From Candidatus Avisuccinivibrio pullicola (GTDB lineage: Bacteria; Pseudomonadota; Gammaproteobacteria; Enterobacterales; Succinivibrionaceae), in the NCBI GenBank assembly GCA_018713485.1, contig DVOQ01000023.1:1-51170 (forward strand): 51,170 nt of DNA, given 5' to 3'. The position numbers were made by a program, and so were the translations under genes. This document shows positions 44,121-51,170 of the stretch, one piece after another. How positions within the stretch are numbered: position 1 is the first letter of the stretch; each line of letters opens with the position of its first letter. The notes beneath the pieces were generated by a model. It ran no database searches and had not been told where the DNA came from. It was given only the letters and a program-made list of their open reading frames with translations.

Positions 44121-44879
44121 ATGCAGCATCTTTTCATCACCGGCGGGGCCACGGGTATCGGGCGGGCCACCGTCAGACGTTTTCTTAAGGAGAACGTGGC
44201 CGTCACCTTTTTAGACATCAACGAGGCCGCGGCGGCCTCCCTTGTAAGCGAATGCGGTCCGGAGCGCCTGCACTATGTCAGAGGCTCGGTCACTCATTCC
44301 TCCGACATTGAAAAGGCCCTTGAGCAGGGTTACGCGCGCTTTGGCAATTACGATACGCTTTTCTGTAACGCCGGCGTTCACAGACGCAACAACATTCTCA
44401 CCGTCACCGAGGAAGAAGTGCGCGAGCACCTTGAGATCAACGTCATGGGCACGGTCAGCACGCTGCGCCTTGCCGTTCCCTATCTCGTGAAAAACGGCGG
44501 GGGTTCCGTTATCGTCAACGGCTCGGATCAGGTCTTCGTGGGACACGCCAATTCCTTTTCCTACGGGCTGACCAAGGGAGCCTTAGGGCAGATCGTCAAG
44601 GGCATGGCCATTGATCTCGGTCCCCATCACATCCGCGTCAACGCCGTCTGCCCGGGCACCATCCGTACCCCCATGGTGGAAGCGCTCTTTGAGCGTTTAA
44701 CGGAGCAGGATAAGGATAAAGTGGCGGCCTTATGGGCTGAGGAAGACGCGCAGTTTATCCGCGGTTCCTGCGGTACCCCCGAGGAAGTGGCCGAACTCGT
44801 GTTTTTCCTCGCCTCAGACAGCGCCTCCTTTATCACCGGCGCGCATTATCTTATCGACGGTGGCTACGCCTGTCACTAA
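44121..44879 (+). CDS. Short-chain dehydrogenase/reductase (SDR)
   Basis: A 252-residue classical SDR. The cofactor motif TGGATGIGRA is at 8-17, FLDINE after the second strand suggests NAD preference, NAG is in FCNAGVHRR, and the catalytic Ser and YGLTK motif are near 140-155; YLIDGGYACH ends the protein. Substrate unknown. A 'Ser' just before the Tyr (NSFSYGLTK) keeps the usual spacing. AGGAG precedes the ATG. It stands alone. Confidence 0.86.
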   Translation: MQHLFITGGATGIGRATVRRFLKENVAVTFLDINEAAAASLVSECGPERLHYVRGSVTHSSDIEKALEQGYARFGNYDTLFCNAGVHRRNNILTVTEEEVREHLEINVMGTVSTLRLAVPYLVKNGGGSVIVNGSDQVFVGHANSFSYGLTKGALGQIVKGMAIDLGPHHIRVNAVCPGTIRTPMVEALFERLTEQDKDKVAALWAEEDAQFIRGSCGTPEEVAELVFFLASDSASFITGAHYLIDGGYACH

Positions 44880-45107
44880 AGTCAGGAAACTTTTAAGCCG
44901 CTTTTGCGTCATAATTACAGCTTCTTCAGAGCCTCCTCCCTCACGAGGTCAGAAAAGGCTCTTAACAAAGCGTATTTTCCAGTCTAGAATTTCTTTAACG
45001 GAATGCCGCGCAATTTCCCCATGCGTGCGTGTGGGGCAGTTTATGGCTTACCTATCTGAGCCCTCGTATTATCTCCATACCATACGCCACTCAGGGACGG
45101 AGGTCGC

Positions 45108-46769
45108 ATGCAGTACAGTTTACCGAGTTTACCTCTGGGGATGTCTTCATTCTCTGATATCAGAGAAAACCACTACCTTTACGTTGATAAAACGGATCTT
45201 ATCTACAATCTCATTACCAGAAAACGTTTCTGCCTGCTGACCCGCCCCCGCAGATTTGGCAAAAGTCTGCTGCTTAGCACCATTGACTGTCTGTTCAGGG
45301 AGGGGACGGCGCAGTTTGAAGGTCTTAAAATAGAAAAACTCTGGCACGAGCCTGCCTGCAGGACCATCTATCTGGATCTGTCCGGTTTTGACTTTCAGAC
45401 CCTGGATGAGTTTCGCACCGCCCTCGTGCGGCAAATCAGACTTAGCGCACGCAGCAACGCCATGCCTTCTGACGTCTTTTCCTCAACCAACCCGGTTGAG
45501 AATCTGGATATCTTTGTAGAACAGGCACTGCCTTCCAAAGTGGTTATCCTGGTCGATGAATATGATGCTCCGGTGCGCAGCATTGAGGATGAAGAACTTA
45601 AAAGGCAAGTCACTGAATATCTCAAAACCTTCTTTACCGCAATTAAGCGGCTGTCCAGATTCTGCCGTTTTATCCTTCTTACCGGTATCACCCGCAACAT
45701 CCTTACCGATGAATATTCCTGCCTCAACTTTCTTGCCGATATCAGCCTTCAGGCAGAATATGGCAGCCTTCTGGGCTACACAGACAAGGATCTGGATGAC
45801 TACTTTACCCCCTACATCAGAAACATTCAGGCCATGTATCATCTCTCTGAACCTGAGGTACGGAATAAAATCCGCTACTATTACGACGGATACTCATTCG
45901 AACGCCGGGGAAAAATTAAAGTTTATAACAACTGGTCTGTCCTCGGGCTCTTTGATGACGACGTCTTTTCCTTCAGTAATTACTGGTACGAAAGCGGCAC
46001 TGTAAGTAAAGAGCTCAGAGACTTTTTCTTACAGCTAAGTCTGACTGAGGATGGCCCCGTGTTTTCAAAACTGCTCGCAACCTTCAGAGAAGGCTTCACG
46101 GTACTGTCCGGGTCGCTGAATATGGCACCTCATGCAACAGCGAGTCCTGTCGCGTTACTCTTCTTCTTGGGCTATCTTACGATTGAAGATGCCTTTGACT
46201 TTAAAAACCCGCAACGGATAAACCTTACGCTGCCTAACTATGAAATTGAATCCTCCCTGGCGCGGTTATTTTACGAAGTTGTGTATAGAACCCCGGAAGA
46301 GACAGACCTCAGGTTCTTTGACAACTGGAACAGCATTATCCATCAATACTCAGAACTGGGACTTCTGGCTTCTTTACTGGAGTCAATATTCAATACCTAC
46401 TCGTATGATTCCAATATCTACGCCAAGGAAGCTCTGTTAAGAGATGCGCTCTTCGTGATCTGTAAGCTCAAAATGCTTAATGTGGCGCGGGAGGCCCCTA
46501 ATGCCAAGGGCAGAAGCGATCTCGAAATTGAAACACGTGAAGAACGCCTTGTGTTTGAGTTTAAAGTCGCTAAAACTCAGGCGGATACCCACCGTCTCCT
46601 GAATAAGGCGGTTACGCAGATCGCAAACCGCGCTTACGGTTCTAATCTGCCCCCTAAGACCGTTATCCGCTACGCAGTCGTTATTTCCGCCGTGGCAAAA
46701 AAAGTTTCCGCGATCAGAGTCACTAAATCCGACGGTACTCTGCTAGGAGAGTGGTCGTTAGCTCTCTGA
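45108..46769 (+). CDS. AAA-ATPase-like protein with PD-(D/E)XK nuclease-type C-terminus
   Basis: A 553-residue protein of the family common in gut Bacteroidetes, Clostridia and Succinivibrio (AAA-ATPase_like plus DUF1703). The N-terminus reads YVDKTDLIYNLI, then Walker A RPRRFGKSLLLST, Walker B VVILVDEYDAP and a sensor-like LTGITRN. The C-terminal nuclease-fold motif is RSDLEIE..RLVFEFKVAKT, with Asp, Glu and the E-x-K. GGAGG precedes the ATG. Base composition is visibly more AT-rich than the neighbouring genes, suggesting transfer. Function is unknown; defence or mobile-element roles have been guessed for the family. Confidence 0.85.
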   Translation: MQYSLPSLPLGMSSFSDIRENHYLYVDKTDLIYNLITRKRFCLLTRPRRFGKSLLLSTIDCLFREGTAQFEGLKIEKLWHEPACRTIYLDLSGFDFQTLDEFRTALVRQIRLSARSNAMPSDVFSSTNPVENLDIFVEQALPSKVVILVDEYDAPVRSIEDEELKRQVTEYLKTFFTAIKRLSRFCRFILLTGITRNILTDEYSCLNFLADISLQAEYGSLLGYTDKDLDDYFTPYIRNIQAMYHLSEPEVRNKIRYYYDGYSFERRGKIKVYNNWSVLGLFDDDVFSFSNYWYESGTVSKELRDFFLQLSLTEDGPVFSKLLATFREGFTVLSGSLNMAPHATASPVALLFFLGYLTIEDAFDFKNPQRINLTLPNYEIESSLARLFYEVVYRTPEETDLRFFDNWNSIIHQYSELGLLASLLESIFNTYSYDSNIYAKEALLRDALFVICKLKMLNVAREAPNAKGRSDLEIETREERLVFEFKVAKTQADTHRLLNKAVTQIANRAYGSNLPPKTVIRYAVVISAVAKKVSAIRVTKSDGTLLGEWSLAL

Positions 46770-46791
46770 ACTGTCTTCTCTCACCTTGCAC

Positions 46792-47928
46792 TTACAGAAG
46801 CGACCATAACACGGCCCGGTGCTCGCGCATGAAGTAGAGAGCAGCCCCGGCCACGGCCGCATCCTTGACAAGGCGCGGCCTGCGGATAAAACCGTGCTCA
46901 ATGGGAAAGGTGCCCCTGGAGATCACCTGTTCCTCAAGCTCCATGAGATCCCTGTCATCAAGATACGGAGCGAGATCGCCGCCTAAAATGATATCCCGCT
47001 CTAAAAGGAGATACACCGTGTAGAGGCCGCGCGCCAGATGCTTCAGGTATTCCTGCCAGCGCGTCCTGTACTCATCCATAACCGTGCTCTCGCGCAGAGC
47101 CTTAAAGAAATCCCGGAGTTTTTCCTTTCGCGACAGGAGCGCCGAGAGCGAGCAGTAGGTCTCAAGACAGTCCTGACGGCCGCAGTAGCAGAGCCTTCCC
47201 TCATGCCCCACCTCCAGATGTTCGAGGGCCCCCGCGTAGCCCTTTTTGCCGTGCTCAAGGGCATGATTGTGAATGAGAGCGCCGCCTAAATGCTCTGCGA
47301 TGGAGACGTAGACGGCCTCGCAAAGCGCCGGATCATGCCACAGCTCGGTTAGCGCGGCGCACTCGACGTCATGACAGAGGCGCACGGGCATCCCGAGCTC
47401 CAGGGAAAGATCGGCGGCCTTAAGGGTTCTTAAGGGCAGAATGCGCGAGTAAATCATCTCACTGCCAAGCCCGTCCACCACCGCCTGCACCGCGATGCCG
47501 ATCCCTAACACGCGCTCCATGACGTAGCCAGAGGCGGCGATATAGCCCTTCACGAGGGCACAGAAACTCTTAAGGTACGAGGACAGATCCGAACAGGGCA
47601 GCGGATACTCGACGATGTCATGGGCCTCGCCCAGCAGATCGACCACCGCGCAGCGTACCTGATCAAATTTAATCTCGACGCCAAAAGCCACCTTAGCGTC
47701 CCTCACCAGACGGTACCCCCTTGCAGGACGCCCGCCGCTCGATTCAAGGAGGGCCCCTTCCTCGATAAGACCGTCAGAAGCGAGCGCAGCGATATTAGCC
47801 GACACCGTGGGCATACTCATGCCGGTGAGTTTAACGATCTGCGGTTTGGACAGACTGTCATGCGCGTAAAAGAGCGCGTGGATCTTCTGATAATTCTTGG
47901 CCTTAATGATCTTGCTGTCATCGTTCAT
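46792..47928 (-). CDS. ROK-family transcriptional repressor
   Basis: A 378-residue NagC/XylR-type regulator. The N-terminal winged helix (about 10-65) contains LSKPQIVKLTGMSMPTVSANIAALASDGLI. The ROK sugar-binding domain has a zinc motif CYCGRQDCLETYC near 240 and AEHLGGALIHNHA near 205. ROK repressors release DNA when bound to a sugar or sugar phosphate. It is divergent from the dehydrogenase-symporter-IIA operon, and the shared region contains several matching palindromes, so it most likely controls that operon and itself. The inducer is unknown. Confidence 0.9.
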   Translation of the reverse strand: MNDDSKIIKAKNYQKIHALFYAHDSLSKPQIVKLTGMSMPTVSANIAALASDGLIEEGALLESSGGRPARGYRLVRDAKVAFGVEIKFDQVRCAVVDLLGEAHDIVEYPLPCSDLSSYLKSFCALVKGYIAASGYVMERVLGIGIAVQAVVDGLGSEMIYSRILPLRTLKAADLSLELGMPVRLCHDVECAALTELWHDPALCEAVYVSIAEHLGGALIHNHALEHGKKGYAGALEHLEVGHEGRLCYCGRQDCLETYCSLSALLSRKEKLRDFFKALRESTVMDEYRTRWQEYLKHLARGLYTVYLLLERDIILGGDLAPYLDDRDLMELEEQVISRGTFPIEHGFIRRPRLVKDAAVAGAALYFMREHRAVLWSLL

Positions 47929-47962
47929 GCTTGGCGCCTTACTCCCGGTTCATTTTCAGCAC

Positions 47963-48013
47963 ACTTTGTATAAAGTTTTCACTGCTAGTTTAATAAAGAC
48001 ACTTTCATAAAGT
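47963..48013. promoter_or_regulatory. Operator-like repeats near the ROK gene start
   Basis: Two ACTTT/AAAGT inverted repeats: ACTTTGTATAAAGT at 47963-47976 and ACTTTCATAAAGT at 48001-48013. They lie just upstream of the ROK gene and resemble the sites near the divergent promoter, suggesting autoregulation. Confidence 0.6.
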
Positions 48014-48088
48014 CCAGTGTTTTTTAAGCTAACTGGCCCTTCTTTTCCTTGGGGGAAGCCCCTATGCATCCCGATCTATCCTGAATTT

Positions 48089-48104
48089 TGTGATCTTTAT
48101 CAAA
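48089..48104. promoter_or_regulatory. CRP-binding site
   Basis: TGTGATCTTTATCAAA matches TGTGA-N6-TCACA at nine of ten positions, with AT-rich flanks. It is centred about 90 bases upstream of the predicted start of the dehydrogenase operon, a spacing used by class I CRP promoters. Confidence 0.65.
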
Positions 48105-48122
48105 ATTATTTACAAAAAGTCA

Positions 48123-48148
48123 CTTTTATAAAAGCGCTTTTATAAAAC
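48123..48148. promoter_or_regulatory. Tandem ROK operator-like palindromes
   Basis: CTTTTATAAAAG (48123-48134, perfect) and CTTTTATAAAAC (48137-48148) lie 14 bases apart centre to centre, directly upstream of the -35 element. Confidence 0.65.
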
Positions 48149-48152
48149 TCTA

Positions 48153-48180
48153 TTGCAAAAGTTTTACAGCGGCCTATACT
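48153..48180 (+). promoter_or_regulatory. Promoter of the dehydrogenase-symporter-IIA operon
   Basis: TTGCAA (48153-48158) and TATACT (48175-48180) with 16-base spacing; the start would be near 48187. Confidence 0.7.
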
Positions 48181-48189
48181 GCAACCATA

Positions 48190-48214
48190 CTTTAGCAAAA
48201 TGCTTTTGCTAAAG
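48190..48214. promoter_or_regulatory. 25-base palindrome at the transcription start
   Basis: CTTTAGCAAAA and TTTTGCTAAAG, perfect 11-base arms around TGC, cover about +4 to +28 of the operon. Together with the upstream sites it would let a dimeric repressor bracket the promoter. Confidence 0.7.
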
Positions 48215-48254
48215 ACCTTTTAATGAAGTTTGACGTACATCAAGGAGTACAGCA

Positions 48255-49034
48255 ATGAAAGGTATTGAGAAGTTCTCTCTTAAGGACAAAGTGGCCTTCG
48301 TGACCGGCGGTGCCCGCGGGATCGGTAAGGCCGTCGCCACCGGTTTTGCCGAGGCCGGCGCGCACATCGTGATCGCCGATCTCGATGTGGAGGAAGGTCA
48401 GAAGACCGCCGCCGCCCTGGCCGCAGAAAACGGCGTGCGCACCTTAGCCGTCAAGACCGACGTCACGAAGCCCGAGAGCGTCGCCGATCTCATCGCCACG
48501 ATTGACAGAGAGTTCGGACACCTCGACATCGCCTTCTGCAATGCCGGTATCTGCATTAACGCCCCCGCTAAGGACATGACCTACGAACAGTGGTCCAAGG
48601 TCATCAACATCAATTTAACCGGTGTCTTCCTCACCGCCCAGGCAGCCGGCAAGTACATGATTGACAAGAGCATCAAGGGCTCCATCATCAACACCGCCTC
48701 CATGTCCGCCCACATCGTGAACGTGCCGCAGCCCCAGTGCGCCTACAACGCCTCCAAGGCAGGCGTCATCCAGTTAACCAAGTCCCTCGCCATCGAGTGG
48801 GCCGCCTTTGGCGTGCGCGTCAACTCCATCAGCCCCGGCTACATCGGCACCGAGCTCGTCAAGGCAAGCCCGACCTTAATTCCGCTTATCGACAAGTGGA
48901 ATGCGATGGCTCCCATGCACCGTTTAGGTGATCCCACCGAGCTACAGACCGTGACCCTGTACCTTGCCTCGGACGCCAGCTCCTTCACCACGGGCTCGGA
49001 CGTCATCGTGGACGGTGCCTTCACCTGCTTCTAA
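48255..49034 (+). CDS. SDR-family polyol/ketose dehydrogenase
   Basis: A 259-residue SDR. TGGARGIGKA at 17-26, Asp after the second strand (IADLDV), NAG in FCNAGIC, NTASMSAHIVNVPQPQCAYNASKAG with the catalytic Ser and Tyr-x3-Lys, and NSISPGYIGTE. The MSAHIVNVPQPQ..YN segment is typical of the sorbose reductase/arabinitol and mannitol dehydrogenase branch, so a sugar-polyol redox step is likely. AAGGAG precedes the ATG. It is the first gene of the ROK/CRP-controlled operon. The exact substrate cannot be read. Confidence 0.88.
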   Translation: MKGIEKFSLKDKVAFVTGGARGIGKAVATGFAEAGAHIVIADLDVEEGQKTAAALAAENGVRTLAVKTDVTKPESVADLIATIDREFGHLDIAFCNAGICINAPAKDMTYEQWSKVININLTGVFLTAQAAGKYMIDKSIKGSIINTASMSAHIVNVPQPQCAYNASKAGVIQLTKSLAIEWAAFGVRVNSISPGYIGTELVKASPTLIPLIDKWNAMAPMHRLGDPTELQTVTLYLASDASSFTTGSDVIVDGAFTCF

Positions 49035-49068
49035 ACGTGTTCTAACCTCAAAACCTTAACAGTCAACA

Positions 49069-49092
49069 GGGGAGGATCCCCCCTCCCCTTTT
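49069..49092 (+). terminator. Intra-operon terminator after the dehydrogenase
   Basis: A GGGGAGG/CCTCCCC hairpin (49069-49075/49082-49088, 6-base loop) is followed by TTTT, just before the symporter's AAGGAG. It should lower expression of the transporter relative to the dehydrogenase. Confidence 0.65.
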
Positions 49093-49106
49093 ATAAGGAG
49101 AAACTC

Positions 49107-50456
49107 ATGGAAAATCGCTGGCTCAAACGCGTCGGCTACGGCAGCGGCGACTTCGCCTGTAATCTCGTTTTCGGAACCATGGCATCCTACCTCATGATCT
49201 TCTATACCGACGTGTTCGGGATCGGGGCGGCCGTGGTCGGTGCCATGCTGCTCTATACGCGTATGCTCGACGCCGTCACCGACACCATCATGGGACTTAT
49301 CGTGGACCGCACCCACACCCGCTGGGGTCAGGGCCGTCCTTACTTCGTGATTGGCGCCCCCTTCTTCGCCATTTTCACCGCCATGACCTTCTTCGTGCCC
49401 GATCTGGGCGAAACGGGCAAGATTGTCTACGCCTACATCACCTATATCCTGCTCTGCTGCGCCTATACCGTGGTGAACATCCCCTTAAACACCATCGTGC
49501 CGCGCCTTACCTCCAATATCGACGAGCGCAATAAGCTCGTGGCCTCGCGCATGATTTTCGCCCTTCTGGGCACCGCCGTGGTCATGACCATCACCTCGCC
49601 CTTAGTGGAATTCTTCGGTCAGGGCGATCAGAGACGCGGTTTCTTCATCACCATGACGCTCTACGGCGTTTTAGCCATGTTCATTTTCTTCTTTACCTTC
49701 TCGCAGACCAGGGAAGTGGTTCCTCCTGCCGTGAAGATCGAGGAAAAGAGCAATATCCGCGAAGACTTCAAGGCCCTTACCTCCCAGGTGTGGGTGATCG
49801 TGGCCTTAAACTTCCTCTACTTCGGCCTCTTCGTCATCCGCAACAGCTCGGCACTGTACTACTTCACCTATAACTTAGGCCGCGCCGACTGGCTGACTTT
49901 CGTGGGCTTTTTCGGCGTGCTCTCGGGACTTCCCATCCTGCTCGTGCTGCCCAAGTTACAGCAGATGTTCCCGCAGCGCCGTCTCCTCATCGCCTTTGCC
50001 ATCACCTACATCGTGGGCGATCTCATCTGCTGGGCTTTTTCCTCAAGCGCGATCGCCCTCATTTTAAGTCTCACCATCACCGGTATCGGCATGTACGGTA
50101 TCTTCGGCGTCACCTTCGCCATTCAGCCGGATGTCATCGACTATTCCGAGTATAAGAAGAACCGCTCCATCTCCGGCATGATCGCCGCACTGCAGGGCTT
50201 CTTCGTCAAGTTCGGCATGGGCGTGGCCGCTCTCGCCATGGGTCTTATCATGAAGATGGGCGGTTATATCCCCAACGTCGAGCAGAGCGCCTCCTCGCTC
50301 TTTGCCATTGAAGTCTGCTTCCTGTGGCTGCCGATTGTCATCTGCGTGGCTATCATCATCGCCATCTCCTTCTACCACCTTGATGCCATCCGCGACGAGA
50401 TGGGCAAGACCCTGGAGACGCGCCGCAAGCAGTTAGCCTTCGCCGCCCAGAACTAA
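49107..50456 (+). CDS. GPH-family sugar:cation symporter
   Basis: A 449-residue transporter with 12 predicted transmembrane helices, of the glycoside-pentoside-hexuronide family (MelB, XynP, UidB). The family opening GYGSGDFACNLVFGTMASYLMIFYTD (in parts: GYGSGDFA, YLMIFYTDVFGI), DAVTDTIMGLIVDRTHTRWGQGRPY and the late PDVIDYSEYKKNRSISGMI are clear. It lacks the C-terminal IIA domain found in LacS-type members, but a separate IIA-like protein is encoded 13 bases downstream. AAGGAG precedes the ATG. Substrate unknown; context favours a sugar or polyol. Confidence 0.92.
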   Translation: MENRWLKRVGYGSGDFACNLVFGTMASYLMIFYTDVFGIGAAVVGAMLLYTRMLDAVTDTIMGLIVDRTHTRWGQGRPYFVIGAPFFAIFTAMTFFVPDLGETGKIVYAYITYILLCCAYTVVNIPLNTIVPRLTSNIDERNKLVASRMIFALLGTAVVMTITSPLVEFFGQGDQRRGFFITMTLYGVLAMFIFFFTFSQTREVVPPAVKIEEKSNIREDFKALTSQVWVIVALNFLYFGLFVIRNSSALYYFTYNLGRADWLTFVGFFGVLSGLPILLVLPKLQQMFPQRRLLIAFAITYIVGDLICWAFSSSAIALILSLTITGIGMYGIFGVTFAIQPDVIDYSEYKKNRSISGMIAALQGFFVKFGMGVAALAMGLIMKMGGYIPNVEQSASSLFAIEVCFLWLPIVICVAIIIAISFYHLDAIRDEMGKTLETRRKQLAFAAQN

Positions 50457-50469
50457 TGAGGATCTAACC

Positions 50470-50919
50470 ATGAAAAAGGAAATGTTTGCCCTGCCCATCA
50501 CAGGCACCCTGATAAAGTTAAGCGACGTGCCCGAGAAAGTTTTCGCTGACGGCACCTTAGGCCAGGGATTTGCGATCAGATTCACCGGCCGTTACCTCGT
50601 CTCCCCGATAAGCGGCACCGTGATCGCCTCCTTCCCTGCAGGGCACGCCTTTATCGTGCGCCGTGACGACGGACTTGAGGTCATGATGCACGTGGGTATC
50701 GGATCCGCCAGGTGCGAGGGGGCCTTCAGTGCCAGAGTGGAGAAATACGCCTCCGTCACCAGGGGGCAGGTCTTAACCGAGGTAAAGGAAGGCTTCTTTG
50801 ATAACAGAACCGCTTACTGTCCCGTAGTCTTCTCGCTCCCTGACATAGAGGTCGTTCTTCTAAAAGCTGGCGAGAAGCTGGAAGCTTTAGATGACAGCGC
50901 CGTGCGCGTCATCTACTAA
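50470..50919 (+). CDS. Free-standing PTS IIA-Glc-type protein
   Basis: A 149-residue IIA domain of the glucose family. LSDVPEKVFADGTLGQGFAIRF and SPISGTVIASFPAGHAFIVRRDDGLEVMMHVGIG (in parts) carry both active-site histidines, in GHAFIV and MMHVGIG. The HxGxDTVxLxG consensus following the second histidine is altered to GSARCEGA. No IIB or IIC partner is nearby. By analogy with the IIA tail of LacS, it may tune the symporter in a phosphorylation-dependent way (inference). Last gene of the operon, followed by a strong terminator. Confidence 0.88.
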   Translation: MKKEMFALPITGTLIKLSDVPEKVFADGTLGQGFAIRFTGRYLVSPISGTVIASFPAGHAFIVRRDDGLEVMMHVGIGSARCEGAFSARVEKYASVTRGQVLTEVKEGFFDNRTAYCPVVFSLPDIEVVLLKAGEKLEALDDSAVRVIY

Positions 50920-50940
50920 AGAGTAAAGTCACTCCTTGTT

Positions 50941-50963
50941 GCCGGGCTTATGCCCGGCTTTTT
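50941..50963 (+). terminator. Terminator of the symporter operon
   Basis: A 7-bp GC stem (GCCGGGC/GCCCGGC, loop TTAT) followed by five T residues. Confidence 0.92.
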
Positions 50964-51021
50964 AGTATCTCCACTCTGTTTTAGAGATCTTGCAATCGCA
51001 TATGACCTGGAGTGACGTTCT

Positions 51022-51043
51022 CCCCACCCTACAGAGGGTGGGG
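51022..51043. repeat. Terminal hairpin of the IS200/IS605-type element
   Basis: A perfect 9-bp stem (CCCCACCCT at 51022-51030, AGGGTGGGG at 51035-51043) with loop ACAG at the 3' end of tnpB. Such hairpins mark the element ends recognised by TnpA and overlap the 3' region from which TnpB guide RNA is made. Confidence 0.75.
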
Positions 51044-51170
51044 CTTCCTGCTCAAGACCCCTGACGGGGCCAGTATCAACAGGCTATCCCCGCACGCCCG
51101 GCGGTTTAACATATTCTTTGCTTCTTCAGCAATATTCAGTGCGGCATTGCGGTCACGGCTTTCGTGGTAA
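51029..51170 (-). CDS. tnpB: RNA-guided nuclease TnpB, C-terminal end (partial)
   Basis: The last 46 codons of a transposon protein running off the right edge. The motif YHESRDRNAALNIAEE is the final RuvC segment of TnpB (consensus DRDxNAAxNI), including the catalytic Asp. It is followed by an Arg-rich tail ending SRKPHPL. The stop codon falls inside the terminal hairpin. Related to IS200/IS605 and IS607 elements. Whether the rest is intact and whether a tnpA is present lie outside the window. Confidence 0.85.
   Translation of the reverse strand, partial: YHESRDRNAALNIAEEAKNMLNRRACGDSLLILAPSGVLSRKPHPL

Noticed and set aside
1..51170. CRISPR array, integrase, prophage or plasmid origin
   Set aside because: I looked for regularly spaced repeats, recombinase motifs and iteron clusters and found none; the only mobile-element trace is the tnpB end at the right edge.

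Overview
The window reads as a chromosomal segment of a fairly GC-rich gammaproteobacterium. The crp and fabA products are close to the E. coli proteins, the cellulose genes are of the E. coli (BcsE/F/G) type, and flagellin is preceded by a textbook sigma-54 site. A GGGtGRT protein paired with a NifU-like scaffold, a long AAA-ATPase/PD-(D/E)XK gene and a crp-centred sugar operon suggest an anaerobic, probably gut-associated lineage. Succinivibrionaceae/Aeromonadales is my best guess, but it is an inference from gene content only.

Layout. 1-4020: a partial secreted protein, a chemoreceptor with an amino-acid-type binding protein upstream, and a small secreted protein. 4021-7563: serA, aroG and exonuclease III on the minus strand. 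aroG is preceded by a 45-codon ORF whose last 15 residues include 10 Phe/Tyr/Trp, an apparent aromatic leader peptide. 7672-10185: a decayed zone with a frameshifted ClpV (type VI secretion ATPase) remnant, a tRNA-Ser(CGA), an AraC-type regulator and a degenerate inverted copy of the same tRNA. 10197-15734: a membrane protein whose Shine-Dalgarno lies in a hairpin loop, a lipoprotein hydrolase, the GGGtGRT/NifU-like pair and a DUF533/TerB-like protein. 16033-18188: crp, fabA and flagellin.

18612-36636 is one collinear cellulose locus of about 18 kb: two related diguanylate cyclases, bcsR, Q, A, B, Z, C, E, F and two tandem bcsG genes, with overlaps or very short gaps almost throughout. A convergent orphan ParA follows. 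37598-41858 encodes a complete phosphorelay: CACHE hybrid kinase, free Hpt protein, and a response regulator with an HD-GYP c-di-GMP phosphodiesterase output. Synthesis (GGDEF), reading (PilZ in BcsA, RxGD in BcsE) and breakdown (HD-GYP) of c-di-GMP are therefore side by side.

42200-46769 holds an orphan PotF-like binding protein, an acetyltransferase, an SDR dehydrogenase and the AAA-ATPase/nuclease-fold protein. 46792-50919 is a sugar or polyol module: a ROK repressor divergent from an SDR, GPH symporter and free IIA-Glc-type protein. The region between them carries palindromic operator-like sites, a CRP-like site and a sigma-70 promoter. The window ends inside a tnpB (IS200/IS605-type) gene whose stop codon lies in a perfect terminal hairpin.
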